Shown: piece by piece, positions 1 through 9,145 of the stretch | How the letters are laid out: each line of letters begins with the position of its first letter | Position numbering within the stretch: the first letter of the stretch is position 1 | Assembly (NCBI GenBank): GCA_016708435.1 | Contig: JADJFV010000033.1 | Coordinates: forward strand, 1-64,000 | DNA length: 64,000 bases | Direction: 5' to 3' | DNA from: Leptospiraceae bacterium | GTDB taxonomy: Bacteria > Spirochaetota > Leptospiria > Leptospirales > Leptospiraceae | Notes under the pieces: model-generated | Database searches by the model: none | What the model saw: the letters and a program-made list of their open reading frames with translations, nothing else | Told to the model about the DNA's origin: nothing | Position numbers and translations under genes: made by a program

Positions 1-111
1 ATCCCCGGTCTTGCGGGGGAAAATGTTCGATCTCGCTACTTTACTCGATCAGGAAAATCCAAGGCTAGCAAGAGTTAAAAAATAGAGATACTGGGATGAT
101 TGATTGGACAA

Positions 112-234
112 AATTTTTACCCGTTTAGTTCATAACATCTTATTATGAAGAGACGCAATCGATTTTGCTTTAGGCTTTTAACTTTGTGGGATTAGAATTG
201 GTGAGAGAAGTTGGATGCAGATTACTAGAAAGAC
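112..234 (+). repeat. ~125 bp dispersed repeat, copy A
   Basis: This is one of seven related copies, all in the same orientation, in the first 9.3 kb. It starts with a tract like AAATTTTACCCCGTTTAG and ends with CTAGAAAG. Two inverted repeats are visible. TTCATAA (129-135) pairs with TTATGAA (143-149). GCTTTTAAC (174-182) pairs, with G-U wobbles, to GTTGGATGC (210-218). The second 3' arm contains an ATG (215) preceded by a purine-rich stretch that could act as a Shine-Dalgarno. The nature of the repeat is not known: integron attC-like site, regulatory leader and MITE are all possible. Confidence 0.85.
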
Positions 235-409
235 AAACGGCGATGATAACGCATACGCGGTCTATATTGGTAATGGCAATGCAAATACCTTTAATCGCAC
301 TGAAAATAATTTAGCGTTCATTGTTTACGTTAAGATAATATTTGACTATTCATCAAAATTATTTCTTCAATCTGAAAATGGTTCAATAACGGATTTTGAA
401 TTATATTGA
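215..409 (+). CDS. short hypothetical ORF starting inside repeat copy A
   Basis: The ORF has 64 codons and its ATG is the one carried by the repeat, with GAGAGAAG just upstream. The first residues (MQITRK) are the same as, or close to, those encoded at the start of other repeat copies; the rest is unrelated to them and to any family I recognise. The middle is rich in Asn and the end is more hydrophobic. It may be a real cassette-type gene using a repeat-borne start, or the fused remnant of an older gene. No signal peptide is visible. Confidence 0.35.
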   Translation: MQITRKTNGDDNAYAVYIGNGNANTFNRTENNLAFIVYVKIIFDYSSKLFLQSENGSITDFELY

Positions 410-453
410 TAATTTACTAAGCCCGGTTTTTCTTGTTAGCCGCTGAAGTTTAA

Positions 454-675
454 TTGGACAATATAAATACTTGGGAAGTTGTGGGAGTGGTTTGTAGGAA
501 TGGTTTAGACGAATTAGATATGTTTAAACTTTTAAAAGAGTTGCATTCAATTACTACGGATAATAGTAACGAAAATTATTGGAATAAAATTTCCTTGAAA
601 TTAACTAAAGATGATAACGGGCAAGTCAATTATAATAACAATTTTATTTGGGATGAAGACTATACTAAAGACTAA
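454..675 (+). CDS. small hypothetical protein, possibly an immunity-protein fragment
   Basis: The frame has 73 codons and opens only at a TTG with no clear ribosome-binding site, so the N-terminus may be missing. The product is acidic. It has a helix-like stretch (LDMFKLLKELHSI) followed by a strand-rich half in which Trp and polar residues alternate (NYWNKISLKL). This layout recalls small immunity or DUF600-type proteins of polymorphic toxin systems, but the resemblance is too weak to assign. It sits between repeat copy A and the broken PIN gene. Confidence 0.35.
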   Translation: MDNINTWEVVGVVCRNGLDELDMFKLLKELHSITTDNSNENYWNKISLKLTKDDNGQVNYNNNFIWDEDYTKD

Positions 676-836
676 ATACATTTACGGAAATAGGAAGCGT
701 TTACATTGACAAATTAACTGTAACTTCTATTTCTTTGAATTTGTTTGATTTCGTATCTTATATTGGTATAAATGCGATATAAAATTATGGAAAAATAAAG
801 AGATTGTTTTTGTTATTAAATTCGAATGATTAAATT

Positions 837-1237
837 ATGAGCCCTCGCAAGAAAGTTCTTTATTTAGATGTTTGTGCTTTGTGTCGCCCCTTGATGATCA
901 ATCTCAGATGAAAATAAAGCTAGAGACAGACAGTATATTTCTAATTTTAGAAAAAATAAAAGCAGGAAAATTCAAAATGCTTTTTTCGAAAATACACAAT
1001 CTTGAAATAAAAGACATTCAGGAAAAAGAAGAACGAGAAGAGCTTTTGCAGTTTTTAGAGAAATACGGAAATGAAGAAAAGAATATAAATCAAGAGAAGA
1101 TTAAAAATAGAATATTGGAATTTGAGAAAATGGGTTTCGGAATAGGCGATTCTGCTCATTTGGCTTTCGCAGAAAATAATACAGATTATTTTATTTCGGT
1201 TGATTCAAATCTTCTAAAAAATACAATAAGAAGGTAA
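837..1237 (+). pseudogene. frameshifted PIN-domain (VapC-like) protein
   Basis: Read from ATG 837, the frame gives MSPRKKVLYLDVCALCRP and then breaks. One base further along in frame, it continues with LDDQSQMKIKLETD and an uninterrupted PIN-like C-terminal half to 1237. The expected PIN acidic residues are visible: Asp in YLDVCAL, Glu/Asp in the RLET-like helix (here KLETD), and the late motif GIGDSAHLA followed by YFISVDSNLL. One missing base near 888-892 explains the break. PIN proteins are metal-dependent ribonucleases, usually toxins of type II toxin-antitoxin pairs; this copy should be inactive unless the indel is a sequencing error. The next ORF may be its antitoxin partner. Confidence 0.7.
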
Positions 1238-1244
1238 AGGGAAA

Positions 1245-1511
1245 ATGCTTGCTTTAAAGCCAGAAGATTTTATTGTAAGGGAGGAATACTATAAATGAAA
1301 GAAGATACCTTTTTTTAGACGAAGATGTTCTAGTCCACAAGGCAGTTAATGCATTAATGAAATCTCTTGGGCAAGTAGAAACAAAGCGTTTTTTATCTCT
1401 AAATAGTAATCGTAAAAGAAATGAATCTGTTAAAGGCACAAGCAGTGGCAATCCAATCTTAACCGCGAAAATTTTCTAAAGAGATTTTTTCTTTTTAATT
1501 TATGGGATTAG
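1245..1511 (+). pseudogene. decayed small gene next to the PIN gene, possibly antitoxin
   Basis: ATG 1245 follows AAAGGG and gives MLALKPEDFIVREEYYK, then a stop. Another frame carries YLFLDEDVLVHKAVNALMKS and continues to about 1435. A third then gives HKQWQSNLNRENFLKRFF and ends at 1511. Joined, these make one short helical, charged protein of about 85 residues interrupted by at least two indels. Its position directly behind a PIN gene suggests an antitoxin or accessory protein of that toxin; this is an inference from context only. Confidence 0.45.
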
Positions 1512-1573
1512 AAATTGATAGAATTATGGGAGAAGTTTAATGCAAATTAGCCGACAGGGCGCTAGAAAGAAAA
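1490..1573 (+). repeat. dispersed repeat, copy B (3' half only)
   Basis: Only the 3' half of the repeat is recognisable, from the TTTTTAATTTATGGGATTAG tract on. It has GTTTAATGC (1535-1543) at the place of GTTGGATGC, and an extra segment of about 11 bases before CTAGAAAGAAAA. The repeat-borne ATG (1540) opens a 34-codon frame beginning MQISRQGARKK and ending near 1641, which differs from the frames behind the other copies. Confidence 0.65.
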
Positions 1574-1697
1574 TAAGCGAAACAGATTATCTGGAAAGAA
1601 CATTACAATCTTATAAGTCCTTACAAATTCCATCTTCTTAGTAATATACCAGGTTGTATTTTGGTGAGACAGGTCAGATATTGCCTTGTTATTTTAT

Positions 1698-2205
1698 TTA
1701 GATAAAATTATTTGGGGCACTTCTCTCTTTTATATTCCATTTTCCAATAAGGCTCTTTTCATCAGGGCTATTTCTTTCTTGAGTCAACATATTTTTATTT
1801 TTATAAAACCTATAATCGGCTGAACCAGAACGTTGTTTTCTCGATTTTTCATTAAAGAAATAGAGATACACATTAATTGAATCTTTTCTATATTCAGACC
1901 TGTCATATTCTCTTATACCGGCTAGATCATTATGTTCAGTATATTTTCTATCGAATGGAGACTGTATTTGCAAAAACGATTTTATTGGATAACTACACAT
2001 GTCTAATATCTCAATTTGGTTTGATTTGTATATGGAGTTAATGCCCAATTCCCCGTGCCAGATTCCTCTAATTGGAGGTGGAACTGATTTTAGAATAACT
2101 CCTGCCTCTAGTAATTCTTCAAATGTCTTTGCATTAACTGTTTTCTCCATCTTTCGCATGAATATTTTGCAAATAGAAACAAAGTATTAAAATTAGTATT
2201 TTCAT
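1698..2205 (-). pseudogene. secreted hypothetical protein, frameshifted after the signal peptide
   Basis: On the minus strand, AAGGAGA (2211-2217) precedes ATG at 2205, which encodes a typical signal peptide (MKILILILCFYLQNIHA). That frame stops soon after. A second frame, entered near the A-run at about 2143, continues TVNAKTFEELLEAG and on to 1698. The mature part is about 145 residues, polar, with PPPIRGIWHGELG near its start. I do not recognise the family. A one-base indel in the homopolymer separates the export signal from the body, so the gene is either dead or a sequencing artefact. It is convergent with the repeat-linked genes around it, which run on the plus strand. Confidence 0.55.
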
Positions 2206-2349
2206 CTTTTTCTCCTTATCTTCTAAACGTACAATAATTTCCACTAAAATTTTCATCACTAGTAGCTGTCACAAGACAAATACCTACATTACTACTGACA
2301 TAGAGAATAACACTGATTATCCTTATTCGAGTTGCCTAACATTATACAC

Positions 2350-2378
2350 GTAGAGACAGGTCTGAGACCTGTCTCTAC
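2350..2378. terminator. perfect 13 bp inverted repeat (GTAG...CTAC type)
   Basis: GTAGAGACAGGTC (2350-2362) and its exact reverse complement (2366-2378) flank the three bases TGA. No long T-run follows on either strand. It shares the outer GTAG/CTAC with the palindromes at 10693-10724, 28372-28399 and 60935-60962, although the arm sequences differ. It may act as a transcription terminator or be a REP-like intergenic repeat. Confidence 0.6.
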
Positions 2379-2510
2379 TACTATTAAATTTTCCTTCATA
2401 ACTATTCCCTCTCATCCTCCGTGCCTCGGTGGCAAATCCACCAATCACAAAAAATCGCTCCCTAAATAATGGATGACAGAAATAATTCCCCTTTGTTTCA
2501 TGGAAGAACT

Positions 2511-2618
2511 ATGCGAAGCTTTAGGCGATTATTTGCCTTGGCTTGTTTTTTGATAGGTTTCAACACTGTATTTGCAGTAGATTTTGAAGACCAAAATTTT
2601 ACCCCGTTTAGTTCATAA
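2511..2618 (+). pseudogene. truncated secretory leader running into repeat copy C
   Basis: ATG 2511, preceded by GGAAG, opens MRSFRRLFALACFLIGF followed by NTVFAVDFEDQ. This is a good signal peptide with a basic n-region, a hydrophobic core and an Ala-containing cleavage site. After about 30 codons it enters the repeat and stops at 2616-2618. The mature domain is gone, so this looks like the 5' end of an exported-protein gene cut off where the repeat copy begins. It marks the repeat as a recombination or insertion boundary. Confidence 0.5.
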
Positions 2619-2720
2619 CACCTTATTATGAAAGAGACGCAATCCGATTTTGCTTTAGGCTTTTAACTTTGTGGGATTAGAATTATGAGAGAAGTTGGAT
2701 GCAGATTACTAGAAAGAAAA
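2594..2720 (+). repeat. dispersed repeat, copy C (full length)
   Basis: This is a full copy. TTCATAA (2612-2618) can pair with TTATGAA (2626-2632), and GCTTTTAAC (2659-2667) with GTTGGATGC (2694-2702). The repeat-borne ATG at 2699 opens a 28-codon frame (starts MQITRKKIKNF, ends 2785). The next substantial gene starts at 2861 with its own ribosome-binding site. Confidence 0.85.
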
Positions 2721-2860
2721 TAAAGAATTTTTGTGATAGTTATAAGTCAGCAAAACTATCCGCGTTACCGGATACAGGTCATTAGCCCCACTGGGAAAAT
2801 CCAAATCTCTTTTGGAAAATAGTTAGAGATATTCTAGAAAGTTAAAGGAAAGTAAAAATT

Positions 2861-3295
2861 ATGAGATTTTCATTAATATTTTTCTCATTACTACTTGGAT
2901 GTAATACGAATTATATGGTAGGACCACAGACAATTAATAAAGTTGAGGCAGAAAAAGATATTCGGAAAGTTATTTTATTAAAAGCTTTAACTTGTGGGTA
3001 TAATATAGCTCGTGCTGATGCAATTTCTAAATTGGGTAATGAGGAAACAGGAGGGGGGAGTTTTTTAAATTTTAAACTATTTAATATAGGATCTGAGGGA
3101 GTTACGTATGATAGAAATGCAGTAAAGAATTGCTTGCGGGCTATATCTGTTATGCCCTGTCAGAATAGCAAAACGGAAACAGCAATAGGAGATAATGAAT
3201 TTGTTGCTACTTTAATTTTTACTAGGTATCACTCTTGCAATTTTAGACCGATTGAATTTTGGGAAATAAATGAACCAATAAAAGGAAGGTTGTAA
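2861..3295 (+). CDS. hypothetical lipoprotein
   Basis: The 144 aa product begins with a short lipoprotein signal (MRFSLIFFSLLLGC), so Cys14 is the likely lipidated residue and the protein should be membrane-anchored. The start is supported by AAAGGAAAG upstream. The mature part has four further cysteines (CGY, NCL, PCQ, SCN), which could form disulfides in the periplasm. I recognise no domain. Its stop overlaps the start of the following membrane-protein gene by one base, so the two are very probably translated together. It lies between repeat copies C and D. Confidence 0.65.
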   Translation: MRFSLIFFSLLLGCNTNYMVGPQTINKVEAEKDIRKVILLKALTCGYNIARADAISKLGNEETGGGSFLNFKLFNIGSEGVTYDRNAVKNCLRAISVMPCQNSKTETAIGDNEFVATLIFTRYHSCNFRPIEFWEINEPIKGRL

Positions 3296-4257
3296 TGATT
3301 GTGAATAATGTTTCTTATGCGCTATTGACTTCTCGGCTTAGTCTCTTTTTTATTTTGCTTTGGATTGCGAACGACAGTTTACTAAAGAGTTTATTTCATA
3401 ACGAAGTGACTGGAAAGTTAAGTGATATTACTGGATTATTTATCACTCCTCTTTTTCTTACGGCGATAACGAGATATTTAGCTTCAATATTAAAATTTCG
3501 TTTTAAGGAAATTAGCCTGCTTATTTTTTATATGCTTTTAACCTCTTTATTATTTATAGCGATTAATATTGATCAAAACCTCAATGATTTAATTGTAAAA
3601 TCTATTTGGTTTTTCTATGATGCAAAAGGAACGGCGGATAATACCGATATTCTCTGCCTTGCAGTTTTTATTCCATTATTAGGTTTATTTCTAAGAAAAC
3701 AAAAAATTTGTGTATCTGCTACGATTTTTAAATGGAAGGCATATATTGTTTTGCCACTAGTTAGTTTCGCAATCCTAAATACAAGCCCAGGGAAAAGCCC
3801 AGACACCGATGCAATGCGACTATTACTTTTTATGAGTTTGGCTGATACAAAAGATAAGATAACAATAACCAAACCCCTTAACGGAGAAACGTCTAAAGTT
3901 AATCAGCCAATTACATTTGAATGGAAATACAAAAACTATTATGGTCGATCTGAACCACCCGCATTCACATATAATTTAAAATGTGGAGAGTCTACACAAT
4001 TTACCGAACAGGAATTAAAAGACTCAGGAAAATTTCTTGGCTATTTAGTCCAAGTATCCACAGACAAAGCCTTTGCTGTAACTCAGCATGATTTTTTTGC
4101 TGAGAACAAGGCAATGTCTACTTCCGGAAGCATTTTAAAAAGCGGTAAATATTTTATTCGAATTGCCTTGCAGTATAAGAATCATCCGAGTTGTGATAAA
4201 TCAAGTCTGACCATTGGAAATGGAAGTGATACAATCGAACTGAATACTATTGATTAG
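3295..4257 (+). CDS. membrane protein with C-terminal extracytoplasmic domain
   Basis: The protein has 320 aa. The first ~175 residues contain about five hydrophobic segments. The early motif TGKLSDITGLF resembles the TGKLSD-AGL(F) signature I associate with uncharacterised multi-pass membrane proteins of myxobacteria and others. Residues ~190-320 are soluble, begin ITITKPLNGETSKVNQPITF, and look like a beta-sandwich (fibronectin/Ig-like) domain. AAGGAAGG precedes the ATG and the gene overlaps the lipoprotein gene by one base, so a lipoprotein/membrane-protein pair is likely. The function is unknown. Both genes are intact, unlike most of this region. Confidence 0.6.
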   Translation: MIVNNVSYALLTSRLSLFFILLWIANDSLLKSLFHNEVTGKLSDITGLFITPLFLTAITRYLASILKFRFKEISLLIFYMLLTSLLFIAINIDQNLNDLIVKSIWFFYDAKGTADNTDILCLAVFIPLLGLFLRKQKICVSATIFKWKAYIVLPLVSFAILNTSPGKSPDTDAMRLLLFMSLADTKDKITITKPLNGETSKVNQPITFEWKYKNYYGRSEPPAFTYNLKCGESTQFTEQELKDSGKFLGYLVQVSTDKAFAVTQHDFFAENKAMSTSGSILKSGKYFIRIALQYKNHPSCDKSSLTIGNGSDTIELNTID

Positions 4258-4290
4258 CCGCAGGGTTCTCAAAGTTAAAGATCCATCTTA

Positions 4291-4427
4291 AAAATTTTAC
4301 CCCGTTTAGTTCATAACACCTTATTATGAAAGAGACGCAATCCGATTTTGTTTTAAGCTTTTAACTTTGTGGGATAGAAGGAGATAGAATTATCGAGAAG
4401 TTGGATGCAATTTTCTAGAAAGAAAAG
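4291..4427 (+). repeat. dispersed repeat, copy D (full length)
   Basis: This is a full copy with the 5' hairpin arms TTCATAA/TTATGAA and the second pair GCTTTTAAC (4357-4365) / GTTGGATGC (4400-4408). Its apical part is longer than in copies A and C (GGGATAGAAGGAGATAG). The repeat-borne ATG (4405) opens only a 17-codon frame. Confidence 0.85.
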
Positions 4428-4529
4428 TGATTCTTGGCTTGTATTTATCGCAGATTAATACAAATTAACCACTCGAAGATTGAAGTTATTATACTTGCCT
4501 AAATAAATTACCTCATAAATTCTAAGCGA

Positions 4530-5245
4530 ATGGATAATAAGAATATTTTTAAACCCTTCTTTACTAAGTCGTTTGGATTAGTATTTATAATTTCTATATT
4601 GGCTGGCTCATCTCTCTTTGCGATTTTTTATCAAGCGGAGACTAGAAGAAAAAAGAATCTATTGTTATACGATACAGTCCAAAATAATTCCCCCACACAT
4701 GAATTGATCGAAGGAGTTGTTGTTCCACTGGATGGAAAAAAAATAATATCACCTTTTAAACAAACACCTTGCTTAGTTTATTGGTATTTCAAAACAGAGA
4801 AATATACGACGACTGATTCAAAAGGCAAATCGCAAACATCCACCCGAATAGTAAAAGAGGCTAATGAAAGGTTACCTTTTGAAATTAGAACTTCTAGAAA
4901 TGATTTTTATAAAATTTACACTAAGATTGAATTTTTAAAACATGACTACACAGAAAGTATTCTCCCTGTCCAAGAAGATAAAAATAGTCACTATGAACTC
5001 ATTTTAAAAGAAGGAGATATAGTTTCCGCACTTATAAAAAAGGAATTTAATTCTAGTTCATTGGTTGAAAATGAAATCTTAATTTATAAAGGTAAAAAGA
5101 AGCCTGGCTTACCGATTTAAAAAATCGCACTGAAACAAAATGGCACTTTATCCTGATTGGAATTTTCTTTGTTATATCTATTTCAATCTCAACCTTTACA
5201 TATACTTATATGCGTAAATTGCAATTACGTTTAGATAAAGCTTAG
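4530..5245 (+). pseudogene. GIDE/DUF3592-like membrane protein, frameshifted before its last helix
   Basis: The main frame (4530-5120) gives 196 aa: an N-terminal membrane helix (residues ~14-33), then a soluble region with IEGVVVPLDGKKIISPFKQT and PCLVYWYF. This layout is like the GIDE domain of MULAN/E3-like membrane proteins, in which a Gly-rich strand and SPxxxxxC-type segment lie between two helices. The second helix exists but in another frame: LKNRTETKWHFILIGIFFVI followed by a short basic tail ending at 5245. An indel near 5110-5120 in an A-run breaks the gene close to its 3' end, so a shortened product anchored only at its N-terminus could still be made. Family assignment is by layout only. 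Confidence 0.5.
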
Positions 5246-5360
5246 CCCTTCTTGCAATAAATAAATATTAGTCAAGAGATTACATCCTCTTTGCCGCGAA
5301 CCAAATATTTTTTAGTCCGATAATTTCAGACTTAATCTGCAATAAAGAATGTATAATTGC

Positions 5361-5382
5361 GTGGATTACTAGAAAGACAAGG
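5361..5382 (+). repeat. dispersed repeat, copy E (3' tail only)
   Basis: Only the last ~20 bases (GGATTACTAGAAAGACAAGG) match the tail of the repeat; the ATG is replaced by GTG. It lies just beyond the 3' end of the minus-strand kinase gene, so that gene appears bracketed by repeat copies E and F. Confidence 0.45.
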
Positions 5383-5394
5383 ATATTTTTTCGA

Positions 5395-8316
5395 TTAATT
5401 AATTGGAAATTCCAAAGTAAACATAGTTCCATTTTTGTTTTCAAAAAAATGTTTTCCGTGTAGTTGCGCTGTAAGAAGTTGAATTAGTTTTAGACCAAAT
5501 CCATTTGTAAAATCTTTTTTATCTTTAAAACCTGATCCATTGTCTTCGATGATTATTCTAACATTTTTTTCATTTTTTACGGATTGTAATCGGAGTATAT
5601 TTTTATTATCCTCACGGAACGCATACTTAATAGAATTAGTAATAACCTCGTTTACAATAATTCCAACCGGAAAAAGAATTCTAGTGTTTAAATTAAAATC
5701 TTCAATTTCTTCTTTAAGTTGAATTGATTTTGAATTGGAGGCTAATTCTAGAATCTTTTTTGCCAAATCAGATAGATACGCCTTAACGGATACTACTTTA
5801 AAGTCAGCTGTTCTATAAAGTTTATCATACAAAATACCCATACCATTGATGCGACTCATTGCTTCCATTAATATAGAGGATGCTTCTTCGTTTTCAATGG
5901 AACTTGCATGTATGCTTAGTAAACCCGCAATTGCCTGCATATTATTTTTAATTCTGTGATGAACTTCTTTTAAAAGAAGTTCTTTTTCTAGTAGTAGTTC
6001 TTTAATCTTATTTTCCGAGATTTTTCTCTCCGTAATATCTTGAATGGTTCCTGCTATGTAAACTAGCTTGTCGTTATTAAACTTTAATTCTCCTTCTCCT
6101 AAAATAAATCGAATTTGATTGTTGGGTGAAAGAATTCTTACTTCTATTGGTCGTGGCTTATATCCATTAACTGCTTTTATCATTAAGAATCTGACTCGAT
6201 TACGATCTTCTGGATGAAATACTTTTAGAATTTCTGGAAATGTGCCTTGAAAACTTTCTTTTTTTAAATTAAATAGATTATAGAGTTCATCGGATAATTC
6301 TATTATGCCTGTTTCTTTATTCCAATGCCAGCTTCCGAGTTTACTTATTCTTTGCGCTTCTCTTAATTTCTTTTCACTTTCAATTATTTTTTCTTCAGAA
6401 ATTTTTTTGTCTGTAATGTCCCTTAGAATAATCGTAAATATTTTTTCATTTCCAATTTCTATTTGTGAGATAGAAGCCTCCATTGGAAATTCGTTTCCAT
6501 TTGATCTTCTTCCTGATACAATGCTCAAGGCATTCATAGTTCGAGTAGTTACACCTGTTTTTTCAAATTCTATGATATGCTTTAAATGAATCGAGTGAAA
6601 TCTTTCCGGTATCAACTTATTGATTGAATGTCCTAGTATATCATTGCTTTCATATCCAAATATTTTTATGGCAGCAGGGTTAATGAGTATTATCTTGTGG
6701 TTTTTATCTATGCTTATAATTCCATCCATTGCAGATTCGATTATACCAACCAGGCGATTTTTATTTTCTAGAATAGTAAATTCCTGAAGTTTTAATTTTT
6801 CTTCTATGTTTTTTATTTTTGTTAAATCTCGATTTATACTTACAATTCCAATGCAAATATTTTCTGGATTGTAAAGTTTTGATACGAAACCTTGTATTAA
6901 TATTTCAGAGTTGTCTTTTCTTTTTTGTATAACTTCTCCAGTCCATTGACCTTCTGTTAATAGGAAAGATTTTACTTCTTCTCTGGTTGCATTCTGGAAG
7001 TTTGACTTTAAAATTTCAGAACTTGGTTATCCAATTACTTCTTCTTTGGTGTAGCCATAAATGAATTCAGCGCCCTTATTCCAACTAGTTATTTTAAAAT
7101 CTAAATCGGTGCAGACTATCGCATCGCTAACACTATCGAATACATTTGCCTGGTAAAACAATTGCTCTTCTTGCTTTTTCTTTATGGATACATCTCTAAT
7201 AATGGATAGATGCATTCCAGTTAGAAAATGTGCAACTGCTTGAAACTCTAAGTATATTTTTTTCCCATCTTTGGATACAGCCTCGTATTCTCCTGAAGCT
7301 GTTCCTTTCTCCTGAAATTGCTTCCACATCAATTTCCAATCTTCTAATTTTACGATCGGTGTAATGTCCAGGGAATGTCTTCCAATAAATTCGGATTGAG
7401 CAAATCCAAACAATTGAGCTGCTGCTGGATTTGCGTCTATAATATATCCTTCATTATCGGTTATTAGTATTGCGTCTAACGCAGAATTAAATAGATTTTG
7501 ATATTTTTTTTCATTTATGAAGAGAGCTTCTTCTTTTTGATATTTTTCTGTTACGTCAGAAAAAACTAAAACTGCTCCCGATATATTTTTTTGGTAATCG
7601 AAAATTGGTGCTGCTGTGTCGGCAATTTGATATTCTTTTTTATATTTTGAAATCAGAATTGTATGATTTGCTAATCCAACGATCTTTCCAGATTCAAGAA
7701 CTTTTTTTACAGGGTTAAAAACTCTTTCTCTTGTGAAAGCATTTTCGATTTGGAAAATAGAATCGAGTGGCATTTGATAGGCATCTTTAAAATCCCAACC
7801 ACATAATTTTTCTGCAATTGGATTCATAATAGTTATATTTCCATTTAGATCCGTTGTAATGAATTCATCACCGATCGATTGAATTGTAATTTGAAGTCTT
7901 TCCTCACTTTCCTTTAATTTTTTATTACTATAATAAAGTTTTAGTGCCATCTTGATGCTTGTGAGTAATACGGTGTTGCCGGAGTTCTTGACTATGTATC
8001 CATACGAGGTAATGTCTTCTGTTTTTTCTACTACATCCTTCTCTACATGTGATGATAAAAAAACTAAAGGTATGTTAAATTCATTTACAATAATTTTCGC
8101 GGCTTCTGTTCCAATCATATTTTCACTTCCTAAATCAATATCCATCAAGATTAGATGAACTCCATTTGAATTTGATTTTAGATAGTCGATTGCATTCTCG
8201 CCGGAGTATGCATGAATTACTTTAAACCCTTCTTTTTCTAAAAAGATAGTCTCTGATAGTGCTATAATCGGATCGTCTTCTATTAGTAAAAGAGTATGTA
8301 TAACATTGTTTATCAT
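5395..8316 (-). pseudogene. hybrid REC-PAS-HisKA_2 sensor kinase interrupted by one in-frame TAA
   Basis: Reading the minus strand from ATG 8316 (GGAG six bases upstream), one frame runs to 5395 except for a single TAA at 7029-7027 directly after EEVIG; the next codons (PSSEILKSNFQNATREEV) continue the same PAS domain. A CAA-to-TAA change would explain it. Domains in order: a receiver (LLLIEDDP, acceptor Asp in LMDIDLG, Lys in YIVKNSG), several PAS modules with PAC ends, an HWE/HisKA_2 phosphoacceptor (EVHHRIKNNMQAIAGLLS), and an HATPase (NEVITNSIKYAF, IIEDNGSGFKD). The intact gene would encode a cytoplasmic sensor of about 970 aa. As it stands, the upstream half lacks the kinase; the 444-codon downstream half with PAS, H-box and ATPase could be made only by reinitiation. 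Confidence 0.8.
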
Positions 8317-8700
8317 CTTTGACTCCAAGCCTCCAATTATGGGTTAATCTTGATAAACCTCTACAGAAGAGCAAGATAAAAACTAATTCTTCTAATTATA
8401 TTAGACTTTTGAAATATTAAATGACCAATTTAGGTGTTATTACTTGTGGATACATACGCTTAACCACATCTATACCTGTTAATGGACGATGTTTGCAATT
8501 AGTAAGTATTAGGGATTGATAGATTTTGCTAAGTTGACTCCCAAGCTATTTCCATCTAACTCAGAAATCTTACAGCAAGCTTAATCGTTCTAGTCTTTTC
8601 TCTTTTTATACTAAGACATATTAGTTTTCCGGGGAAACTTTTTTTTCCGTCAGTGAGCACTTGAACAATTATGCCTGCTTCATCACGTTCGTTTGTGCGG

Positions 8701-8759
8701 TATACCAAATGCGAGTTCTATAAAGTTCTTGACGGAAATTACTTTTGTCATTTGGTATA
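8701..8759. repeat. 11 bp inverted repeat in the 8.33-8.89 kb intergenic stretch
   Basis: TATACCAAATG (8701-8711) is the exact reverse complement of CATTTGGTATA (8749-8759). The 38-base interval contains GCGAGTTC and TTGACGG. The rest of 8329-8775 shows no coding frame that I trust. The structure ends directly before repeat copy F, so it may be the border of an old insertion. Confidence 0.4.
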
Positions 8760-8774
8760 TTTGCGAGAAGTGGT

Positions 8775-8852
8775 ATTTAAGCTTTCAATTTTGTAGGATA
8801 GGAGAAGATAGAATTATGGGAGAAGTTGAATGCAGATTGCTGGAAAGAAAAT
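8775..8852 (+). repeat. dispersed repeat, copy F (3' half)
   Basis: The 5' part is missing or diverged. GCTTTCAAT (8781-8789) pairs with GTTGAATGC (8825-8833). Compared with GCTTTTAAC/GTTGGATGC in the other copies, the arm changes largely keep pairing (T-G becomes C-G, another T-G becomes T-A, C-G becomes T-G). That supports a structure formed in single-stranded form. The repeat-borne ATG (8830) gives only nine codons. Confidence 0.7.
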
Positions 8853-8890
8853 GGCTTGAAATATAATTGCTTATTGTTCAAATTGAGTGT

Positions 8891-9106
8891 ATGAAAGTTT
8901 TAATTGATATACCTGACAAGAAAGCTGATTTTATAATTGAAGTTTTACATAATTTTCATTCATAAAGACTACTACAATTACTCCTCAAAAAGCTGACCTT
9001 CTTAAAGATTTAAAAGATTCTGTAGACCAAATTAACTCTTTTAAGAAAGGCAAAAGACTCTGTCACAGATAAAGAATTAATTGAAATATTAAATACTATT
9101 GAGTAA
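8891..9106 (+). pseudogene. decayed antitoxin-like gene
   Basis: ATG 8891 gives MKVLIDIPDKKADFIIEVLH and then breaks near 8960. The second frame carries IKTTTITPQKADLLKDLKDS and the third ends KELIEILNTIE at 9106. Joined, it is a ~72 residue protein of the common MK-x-DI-D-KA-F-ELL-NL-FVK type found as antitoxins beside RelE/ParE-like toxins in Bacteroidetes and spirochaetes. No toxin gene follows; repeat copy G begins 40 bases downstream. Two indels make it non-functional as read. Confidence 0.55.
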
Positions 9107-9145
9107 ACCTAACGGGATTAAAACCCTATCAAACAAAAGTTATAC

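Noticed and set aside
1..30. A CRISPR-like hairpin TCCCCGGTCTTGCGGGGGA at the left edge
   Set aside because: Only one copy is in the window and no spaced repeat follows, so a CRISPR array cannot be supported; it could be the last repeat of an array to the left.
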